Source: Mycobacterium colombiense (lineage in GTDB: Bacteria; Actinomycetota; Actinomycetes; Mycobacteriales; Mycobacteriaceae). Taken from it: DNA of 54,485 bases. The first letter of the stretch is position 1. Every line of letters starts with the position of its first letter. Both the position numbers and the translations under genes were made by a program. Below the pieces are notes generated by a model, which made no database searches, was not told where the DNA came from, and saw nothing but the letters and a program-made list of their open reading frames with translations. Positions 48,379-54,485 of the stretch are shown one piece after another. The stretch covers positions 1 through 54,485 of the forward strand of contig NZ_QMEU01000026.1 of NCBI RefSeq assembly GCF_003284975.1. The letters are read 5' to 3'.

Positions 48379-49560
48379 TCAGCCGGCGGCCGGCGGACGT
48401 GGCATGACGACGGGCCGGAACCCGTATTTGGGGATGGCGCGGCGCAGTCGCCGGCCGGTGCTACCCGTCGGCCCCGCGACACCTCCGGGCCCACCCGCGG
48501 CTGGGGCCGCCGTGGTGTCGGTGAGACCGGTGACGCCGGTGGCCTGGACGGCCGTTTGGCCAGGGTTGATATTGGCCGCCGACGTCCAGCTCTGCGGCAC
48601 CGACAGCGATCCCACCAGCCGCGCGTTGCCCACCCCGCCGGACGCGCCGCCCAAGCCGGCCGACCCCACCGTGCTCGACGCCAGGCCGGCACTCGTGGCG
48701 TCGTCGGCGTCGGCGGCGAAATCCGCGAGGCCCCCCAGCGTCGTCGCATGCTGGGCTGCCAGGACGCCCTGGACCGAGGAAATGATGAACTGCGGGTTGA
48801 AGGGACCGCCGGCCAGCGCGCCATTGACGACGGCCGTGCTGAAGAAGTTGCCGTTCGTGAACGTACCGAAAGCGGAATCATCCGATCCGCTCAGCAGGCC
48901 GGCCAGATACGACGACAGCGAACCGGGCGACGAGATACCGCCCCCGGCCGACGACAGTGCCGACTGCACCGAACCTGCTGGCGTTTGGGCCGCCTGGGCC
49001 ACCGTGTTCGCCTGCGCCGCCACCCCGTCGGTGTTCGCGGTGGACGGCGGCGTAACCAACGGAGCCAGTTGCGACGCGGTGCTCGAAGCGCTGGCGTAGC
49101 CGTTCATCGCGGCCGCATCCTGCGCCCACATTTCGGCATACTGCGCCTCGGTGGCCGCGATGGCGGGCGTGTTCTGGCCGAACACGTTGGTTGCCACCAG
49201 CGCGGCCAGCTGAGCGCGGTTGGCCGCGATCACCGGCGGTGGCACCGTCATGGCAAAGGCCGACTCGAAGGCGGACGCTGCCGCGAACGCCTGGCCGCTG
49301 GCCTCCTGCGCCTGTGTGGCGGTGCCGTCCAGCCAGGCCAGATAGGGCGCGGCCGCGGCCAACATCGACATCGACGACGGCCCCAGCCAACCCGAACCGG
49401 TCAGTTCGGTCACCACAGACCCGCAAGCGGCTGCGGCCGAGCGCATCTCCGCGGCCATCGTGCTCCATGCCGCGGCGGCGGCCAGCATCGGACCCGATCC
49501 GGGCCCGGAATACATTCTGGCCGAGTTGATTTCCGGCGGCAGCGCCGCAAAATCCAACAC
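48379..49560 (-). CDS. PPE-family protein (ESX-5 type, partner of the PE gene)
   Basis: A 393-residue PPE protein ([16 protein letters not shown]). W-x-G in [11 protein letters not shown] motif [13 protein letters not shown], and C-terminal [16 protein letters not shown]. It starts (GTG at 49560) 18 bases after the PE stop on the same strand, so the two are the likely heterodimer partners. The closest M. tuberculosis relatives by these motifs are the PPE25-PPE27 proteins of the ESX-5 locus. Confidence 0.9.
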   Translation of the reverse strand: MLDFAALPPEINSARMYSGPGSGPMLAAAAAWSTMAAEMRSAAAACGSVVTELTGSGWLGPSSMSMLAAAAPYLAWLDGTATQAQEASGQAFAAASAFESAFAMTVPPPVIAANRAQLAALVATNVFGQNTPAIAATEAQYAEMWAQDAAAMNGYASASSTASQLAPLVTPPSTANTDGVAAQANTVAQAAQTPAGSVQSALSSAGGGISSPGSLSSYLAGLLSGSDDSAFGTFTNGNFFSTAVVNGALAGGPFNPQFIISSVQGVLAAQHATTLGGLADFAADADDATSAGLASSTVGSAGLGGASGGVGNARLVGSLSVPQSWTSAANINPGQTAVQATGVTGLTDTTAAPAAGGPGGVAGPTGSTGRRLRRAIPKYGFRPVVMPRPPAAG

Positions 49561-49578
49561 GATGCATTCCCAACGATG

Positions 49579-49878
49579 TCAGCGGGCCGACGCCGCGTTG
49601 ATGGCCTCGGTGGCCGCATACGAACCGGCGCTGGCCTGCAAGGTGATCGCGAAGTTCTCGTGCAGCGCCGCCGCCTGAGCGCTCAACGCCTGGAACAGCT
49701 GGCCGTGTCCGGCGAATCGCGCCGCCGTCAGCATCGACACCACGTCCGCGGCGGCAGGCACCACCCCGGTCATCGGGGCCGCGGTGGCCGAGCTCTGCGC
49801 GGTCAGCGCCGAGCCGATCTCGTGCAGCCGACCGGCGGCCACGGCCAGTGAATCCGGCTGTGCGGTAACAAAGTTCAT
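49579..49878 (-). CDS. PE-family protein (PE18/PE19-like)
   Basis: A 99-residue PE protein, exactly the length of a bare PE domain. The N-terminal signature reads FVTAQPDSLAVAAGRL, so the defining Pro-Glu is Pro-Asp here. The C-terminal ESX secretion motif YxxxD/E is present as YAATE. The sequence is PE18/PE19-like (TGVVPAAADVVSMLTAA). ATG at 49878 follows GGGGAG by eight bases. It is the only PE gene among six PPE genes in the window, and is followed by its likely PPE partner. About 120 bases upstream lies a small ORF with a very strong ribosome binding site. Confidence 0.9.
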   Translation of the reverse strand: MNFVTAQPDSLAVAAGRLHEIGSALTAQSSATAAPMTGVVPAAADVVSMLTAARFAGHGQLFQALSAQAAALHENFAITLQASAGSYAATEAINAASAR

Positions 49879-50461
49879 TACAAATCTCCCCACGAAGAAA
49901 TGAGGCGCGCCAGGATCCCTGGCCGCACCGAGGCGCGCATCAGCGCCACACGTCAGTGAGCGCGCACGTTACGAAAGTTGGCTAAATACAAGCCAATTCA
50001 GGAAATATCGATGCCGAGGTCGGATCGAAGCGAGATGGTCATCGATCTGGAATACGGACTGTCGTCGGGACTCACGTCGCTCTCACCTCCTCCAAGCCAG
50101 GGCACGCGGGGGTGCCACACGGTGCACACGGGGAGGAACGACCAGGCGAAACAGTCGGTCGCGGCACCCCTCTCGTCAGAGCTTCGGCACCACACGGCGT
50201 ATCCGGCTACCTGAAGCCGGAAGCCACTTGGGCTCAACCCTTAATCCGGGAAGAGCTGTCCTGACCCTGGGCGTCTTTCGACGTTCGAGGTCAGTGGCCT
50301 TTGTCCGTGCAGACGCCTCACCTAGCGAGGTGCTTGCATTGGCCATGGTGGCACTCGGCGGTCGCCGAGTCAAGCTGAAGGACAACGCATCCCCAACGGT
50401 TCATGCGCCCGTTACCTGAACCGCGCGCGCAATGCCGGCCACCGGACGGGGTAGGACCCGG
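49879..50461. other. Intergenic region between eccA5 and the PE-PPE operon
   Basis: 583 bases after the eccA5 stop. It includes the 25-codon strong-RBS ORF described separately. Apart from that, no gene or clear terminator was recognised; M. tuberculosis has lppT (Rv1799) here by recall, which is absent. The PE-operon promoter is probably in this region. Confidence 0.5.
49998..50075 (-). CDS. 25-residue ORF with strong ribosome binding site, PE leader
   Basis: GGAGGAGGTG (complement of 50084-50093) lies eight bases before a GTG that opens 25 codons and stops 119 bases before the PE gene. The peptide reads VSPDDSPYSRSMTISLRSDL then GIDIS. The Shine-Dalgarno match is the best in the window, and the spacing is ideal. 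No family is recognised. It may be a leader peptide for the PE-PPE operon or a small protein in its own right. Confidence 0.45.
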   Translation of the reverse strand: MSPDDSPYSRSMTISLRSDLGIDIS

Positions 50462-52294
50462 CTAGTCCGCCTTCTTCTCGGCGACCGCCGCACTGAGACC
50501 CTCGGCCAGATCCTCCCGTGTCAGTTCCTTGAACCGCAGCAGTTGACGTTCGCTGAACTCGGTCACGTCGCTGGCCAGCACCGCATCCAGGTCCTCGTCG
50601 TCCAGACGGAAACTGCGATGATCCCGGGCCTTCTCCACCACGTTGCGCACGAAACCGGCGTTGCCCAGCGTATCGATGCCGCGGATGAGATCGCCGTCCT
50701 CGGAATAACTTTCGTCGAGATAGAACTTTGTGTACGACGGCAGCAATGCGTGGGCTGACTCATCGGTGATGACGTCTTCGTTCTCCTGGCCCATCAACCG
50801 CGTCAGCGCGACCAGCTCGTCCGGGGTGTAACTGAAGAACTCGATGACGGTCGAAAACCGCCGTCGCAGACCCTGATTCACTTCCAGCATTTTGTCCATG
50901 GCCTTGGCGTAACCGGCGCCGAAGACCACCAGCTCGTCGCGGTGGTTCTCCATGTACAACAACAGCGTGTTGATGATCGCGTTGCCGTACGGGTCACCCT
51001 GCTGGTAGCCCTTCTCGTGCAGCGTGTGCATCTCGTCGAAGAAGACCGCGCCGCCCAGGGCGCCCTCGAGCATCTCCTCGGTGTTCTTCTCCGCGTCGGC
51101 CATGTACCGCCCCAGCAGCTTGGTGCGGCTGGTCTCCACCACCACGGGCTTGCGCAGCACGGTCAACCCGCACAGCTGCTTGCTGAAAGCCCTTGCCACC
51201 GAGGTCTTTCCGGTGCCGGGCGGTCCGAGCAACAGCGTGTGGCGCGAGGTCACGGGCACCGGGAGGCCCATCTTGGCGCGCGCCAGGTTCACCTTGGTCG
51301 TCGACTTGATGAGCTTGATCTCGCGCTTGGCGCGTTCCATGCCCAGCATGGCGTTGAGCTCGGCGTCGCCCTCGGCCAGGTACTTCGCCGCCTCTTCGGC
51401 GTGACGAGCGGCCTCGGTCTCGGCCCGGGTCGGCGCGCTGTCGGAGTCCCACGGGTCGGTGCGGGCCTCGATCGTTTCCGGGTCGGTCAAGACCAGCCGA
51501 TAATTGGGATTGTCCAGCGCCTCGCGGGCCGGCGTGAACTTCGGGTCCCGCGAGTACACTCGCCGCAACAACTCGACGGCCTCGTCCTCGCGGCCGAGGT
51601 GTCGCAGGCACATCCCCTGGGTGTACAGGGCGATGTTGGCCGCGCCGGGCACCCGGTCACCCTCGATGGCGTCCTGACCGCGGCGCAAGGCCTCCTCGAA
51701 CACACCCAGCGAAGCCAGCGCCGTGGTGGCCATCGCGGCACCCGCGGCCTTCAGCTCGGGCTGTCGCCAGCTCTTCCCCTCGGCGAACTGGTTGAGCACA
51801 TCCGGCCACCGAGCGGTGCGGAAGTACAGCACACCGCGCACGTAGCTGACGAGTTCCTCGTCGACGGGCTGGCGGGGCTCGACGCTGTCGATGAGTTTTG
51901 CGGCTTCCTCGTAGCGTTTCGCTTCGGCCAGGACCGCGGCGTACGCGCACGCCAACGTCTCGACGCTGGTCACCGCCAGCCGCAGGAACAGCCCGTCGGA
52001 AACCTCGGGACGGAACTGCAGCTCGGTGACTCCGAGGCGGCGAGTCTCCCAACCGAACGTCCGGATGGACGACCACGCACCGGAGAGCACGTCAATGCTC
52101 TGCTCCCCCACCAGGATTCGCGCCAGCCAGGCGTCACACATGCCTGGATCCAGGTTGGTCGCGGTGGCGAACATCTGCGCCGCGACCTGCGGGTTGTGAC
52201 TGGGCTGCAGCCCGTTGACCGAGACGCCGGAGGCCAACAGGCCGGCGACCATCGCGTTGCGGGCGCCTTCAGCGGTGGATTGCGGCCTCGTCAT
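50462..52294 (-). CDS. eccA5: ESX-5 AAA+ ATPase EccA5
   Basis: A 610-residue cytosolic AAA+ ATPase of the CbxX/CfqX family. The N-terminal half is a TPR-like helical region. The C-terminal ATPase has Walker [14 protein letters not shown] (about residues 354-366), Walker [13 protein letters not shown] and sensor/arginine-finger region [13 protein letters not shown]. It is thought to help ESX-5 PE/PPE substrates, probably by recycling EspG chaperone complexes. The length equals that of M. tuberculosis Rv1798. ATG at 52294 overlaps the eccE5 stop by four bases. The PE-PPE operon lies downstream on the same strand. Confidence 0.95.
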   Translation of the reverse strand: MTRPQSTAEGARNAMVAGLLASGVSVNGLQPSHNPQVAAQMFATATNLDPGMCDAWLARILVGEQSIDVLSGAWSSIRTFGWETRRLGVTELQFRPEVSDGLFLRLAVTSVETLACAYAAVLAEAKRYEEAAKLIDSVEPRQPVDEELVSYVRGVLYFRTARWPDVLNQFAEGKSWRQPELKAAGAAMATTALASLGVFEEALRRGQDAIEGDRVPGAANIALYTQGMCLRHLGREDEAVELLRRVYSRDPKFTPAREALDNPNYRLVLTDPETIEARTDPWDSDSAPTRAETEAARHAEEAAKYLAEGDAELNAMLGMERAKREIKLIKSTTKVNLARAKMGLPVPVTSRHTLLLGPPGTGKTSVARAFSKQLCGLTVLRKPVVVETSRTKLLGRYMADAEKNTEEMLEGALGGAVFFDEMHTLHEKGYQQGDPYGNAIINTLLLYMENHRDELVVFGAGYAKAMDKMLEVNQGLRRRFSTVIEFFSYTPDELVALTRLMGQENEDVITDESAHALLPSYTKFYLDESYSEDGDLIRGIDTLGNAGFVRNVVEKARDHRSFRLDDEDLDAVLASDVTEFSERQLLRFKELTREDLAEGLSAAVAEKKAD

Positions 52295-53499
52295 TGCGCT
52301 ACAGGTACGCCCGCCGAGCTCCCTCGCAGCTGGTCGACGGATAACGCAAGGTCTTCATCGTCGGCGCGCAGTGGACGACTCGGCACCACCAGCAGGGGGC
52401 GCGCCGTGGGGGCGGGCAGGCTGGCGCGCACGGCGGCCAGCTGGCGTCCGGTGAGACGGTTGAGCCCCGACGCGACGTTCCTGCGCAACCGCTTCTCGGT
52501 GTGGTAGCGAACCCAAGCCGATACCTGCGGCCGGCCGCCGCGCGAGGTGAGCCGGATGGTCAGCACGGTCGCGAAGGTCTCGTCGTCCCACAGCTCGTCC
52601 AGCTTCTCGGTGGTGATGTCGGACGGCGACAACCACAGGCTGGTGACGAAACCGTTGAAGTGCTTGAGGCGGCGCCACCCGGGACGGCTCCAGGTCGGTT
52701 CCAGATCGGCCAGCACCGCCCGGTCGACCTCGGCGAGCTCGTCGGCCGTCAACGGCCGGGCCGCACAGGTCAGCCCGTCGAGGTCCTGGGCGAGCCGCTC
52801 GGTGGCCGCCACCAGGGTGGACGCCAGCGAATCGCGGGCGGCCACGGCGGCGACGTTGCGCTGCGGGTTCATCCGCAACACCAGCCAGGTGCGGCGAATG
52901 TAGGAGGTGGGCTGGTCGTTGGCCACCTCCCACTCTTCGGGCCCCCAGTCGTCCAGCTTGGACAACTCAGCGGCTCTGGCTTCGGGGCCGCCGCGCCGGA
53001 CCTTCACCGACACGATGTCGATGTCGTCGAGGTGGATGTCGAACTGGCGCAGGCCCGACGCGACCGCCGACACCAGCAGCGTGGGGGGCGAGTTGCGGTG
53101 ACGAAGCCGCGAGGCCGACTCCTCGTCGCCGCCGTTGATCGCGATCACCGTGACCAACTGGCCGTCGTGCTGCCGCACGCCGACCTTGTCGCGCCCGTAT
53201 TGGCGTTGGTGATCGAGGGCAGGGGTGCGGCCGGCGGCCAGCGCCGAACCCGGGTCGGCGGACCAGTCCCACAGCCACGTGGCCAACCCCGAGGTCACCG
53301 TCAGCCCGTGATAGGTGACCAGCGACAGCAGCGTCACCAGCAGGGCCAGACCGACGCCCACCCAGAACGCGATCCGATACGTGCCCTGCCATGACTCGGG
53401 GCAGTGGCTGGCCACCACCATGATCACCACGTCGACCAAGAACACCGCGGTCAGCCGCGGCCACGTTAACGACAACCCAAATCTGCGCTGAGCCTTCAT
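52291..53499 (-). CDS. eccE5: ESX-5 membrane component EccE5
   Basis: A 402-residue inner-membrane subunit of the ESX-5 secretion machine. Two N-terminal membrane segments (about residues 14-33 and 41-65) are followed by a large soluble periplasmic domain, the layout known for EccE. EccE surrounds the EccBCD core. The length fits Rv1797 (about 406). ATG at 53499, 19 bases after mycP5; it overlaps eccA5 by four bases, so mycP5-eccE5-eccA5 are one transcription unit. Confidence 0.93.
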   Translation of the reverse strand: MKAQRRFGLSLTWPRLTAVFLVDVVIMVVASHCPESWQGTYRIAFWVGVGLALLVTLLSLVTYHGLTVTSGLATWLWDWSADPGSALAAGRTPALDHQRQYGRDKVGVRQHDGQLVTVIAINGGDEESASRLRHRNSPPTLLVSAVASGLRQFDIHLDDIDIVSVKVRRGGPEARAAELSKLDDWGPEEWEVANDQPTSYIRRTWLVLRMNPQRNVAAVAARDSLASTLVAATERLAQDLDGLTCAARPLTADELAEVDRAVLADLEPTWSRPGWRRLKHFNGFVTSLWLSPSDITTEKLDELWDDETFATVLTIRLTSRGGRPQVSAWVRYHTEKRLRRNVASGLNRLTGRQLAAVRASLPAPTARPLLVVPSRPLRADDEDLALSVDQLRGSSAGVPVAQ

Positions 53500-53518
53500 G
53501 AGTGTTGCTGCTCCGCCC

Positions 53519-54485
53519 CTATTGCTGTTTCCGCGATCGCTTCATCAGCATCGCCGTACCGAACACTCCGCCGCCGATGAGTAGCGCGCCCAGCAAGCCG
53601 CCGGCGGCCACCCACACTGGCACCATATCCCGGTGCGGCACGGGTTTCGGAACGTTCAGCGGTGCCGACAGTTGCTGCGGCGGCTTCACCGGACCGTCGG
53701 GCACGTCCCAGGTCAAAGCCGCGACCGGGTCGACGACGCCGTGCCCGACCTGGTTGTCCACGCCGCGTGCCGGCGCCCGGGCGGTACGCGTCAATCGGTT
53801 GATGACCTGATACGCCGATAGCTGCGGGAACTTCGCCCGCACGAGCGCGGCGACCCCGGACACGATCGCCGCCGAGAAGCTGGTGCCGGACGGGACCAGC
53901 AGCGTGTTGTCGGGCCCGTCGATCGCGTTGATCAGGCCGTCATCGCGGGGTGACAGACCGATGACGTCCGTTCCCGGTGCGGCGATCCCGACCCACGGCC
54001 CGGCCACGCTCGTCGACGCCTGACCCTGGTTGCCCTGGCTGAGCGGGCGGCCGTCGTTGTCCACGGCGCCGACCGTCAGGACGTAGTCGCTGAACCAGGA
54101 CGGCGTCACGACCGTGGTGACCGCGTTCCAGTTGCGAGGATCGTTGGGCTGCAACGGATCATGCGGCGGGTTCTGCTTGCAGTCCTTCTTGCTGGTGTCA
54201 CCCGCGGCGGCCACGATGACGGCGTTCTTGTCGACGGCCGCGTAGCGCACCGCAGCGCCCAGCGAGCGCTGGTCGATGATGTTGCGCGCGCTCATGCAGG
54301 TCACATCGGAGATGTTGATGACCTGAGCCCCCATGTTGGCGGCGTGCACGATCGCCCGCGCCATCGTCTGCACGTTGTCGATCTTCGCCGAGGTCTGTGG
54401 ATCCTCGTCACCGGTGTAGGCGTCCTTGAGGCCGAAGGCCTGGCTGGATTGCCGGATCGCGATGATGTCGACGTCCGGGGCCACC
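53519..54485 (-). CDS. mycP5: ESX-5 mycosin protease MycP5 (partial, N-terminus outside window)
   Basis: The C-terminal about 322 residues of a subtilisin-like mycosin. The catalytic Ser is in [13 protein letters not shown]. The catalytic Asp and His lie outside the window. Where many subtilases have the oxyanion Asn (AAAGN) this protein has AAAGD, which as far as I recall is normal for MycP5. A C-terminal membrane anchor ([19 protein letters not shown]) and basic tail KRSRKQQ are present. MycP5 is needed for stability of the ESX-5 membrane complex. Gene order mycP5-eccE5-eccA5 confirms ESX-5. Confidence 0.94.
   Translation of the reverse strand, partial: VAPDVDIIAIRQSSQAFGLKDAYTGDEDPQTSAKIDNVQTMARAIVHAANMGAQVINISDVTCMSARNIIDQRSLGAAVRYAAVDKNAVIVAAAGDTSKKDCKQNPPHDPLQPNDPRNWNAVTTVVTPSWFSDYVLTVGAVDNDGRPLSQGNQGQASTSVAGPWVGIAAPGTDVIGLSPRDDGLINAIDGPDNTLLVPSGTSFSAAIVSGVAALVRAKFPQLSAYQVINRLTRTARAPARGVDNQVGHGVVDPVAALTWDVPDGPVKPPQQLSAPLNVPKPVPHRDMVPVWVAAGGLLGALLIGGGVFGTAMLMKRSRKQQ

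Noticed and set aside
50176..50385. 69-residue - strand ORF between eccA5 and the PE gene
   Set aside because: No ribosome binding site and no recognisable family; composition does not favour coding.

Overview
The window is chromosomal DNA of a slow-growing Mycobacterium, most probably from or close to the M. avium complex. This rests on the very high GC content, frequent GTG and TTG starts, PE/PPE genes, ESX-5 genes, a mycobactin acylation cluster, and gene order that largely mirrors (in reverse) the M. tuberculosis Rv1845c-Rv1796 interval. All Rv numbers here are recalled orthologies, not search results. No tRNA, rRNA, CRISPR array, phage or complete insertion sequence was found.

Left part (1-17.3 kb, mostly + strand). 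It starts with the tail of a BlaR-like membrane protein, then gnd1 and guaB1. A four-gene mycobactin fatty-acyl block follows (mbtL-mbtM-mbtN, with mbtK convergent), and both of its ends carry IdeR-like iron boxes. In M. tuberculosis this block lies elsewhere (Rv1344-Rv1347c). Next come two coupled CNNM/CorC-type membrane proteins preceded by a proline/acid-rich leader ORF, malate synthase glcB, a membrane-anchored VWA/binding-protein-like gene, two DUF2236 genes and a TetR regulator.

Middle (17.3-38.9 kb, mostly - strand). gcvP has a tandem glycine riboswitch. Upstream of it on the same strand are the MerR regulator resR, a BFN nuclease gene, a second MerR gene, garA, gcvH, the DUF881/small-basic-protein set, pgsA2, secA2 and ilvG. 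The ABC transporter bacA runs the other way. An accessory stretch then holds a KstD-like flavoprotein, a VOC protein, a TetR gene with a divergent DUF385 gene sharing a two-box operator region, a secreted serine protease, a sterol-desaturase-like enzyme and mgtC.

Right part (38.9-54.5 kb, - strand). Six PPE genes and one PE gene are interleaved with four small secreted DUF732 genes, leading up to ESX-5 genes eccA5, eccE5 and the C-terminal part of mycP5. Between two PPE blocks lies a 1.1 kb gap that holds an EsxN-like relic.

Themes. Iron (mbt-2 with IdeR boxes), glycine/central carbon (gcvP, gcvH, garA, glcB), Mg2+/envelope stress (CNNM pair, mgtC) and ESX-5 export. The most interesting signals are the acidic-proline leader ORF before the CNNM pair, a ribosome-binding-site-sequestering hairpin before mgtC, a C-terminal PPE module resembling the end of MgtC, a strong-RBS 25-codon ORF before the PE gene, and three tandem 10-mers upstream of garA.
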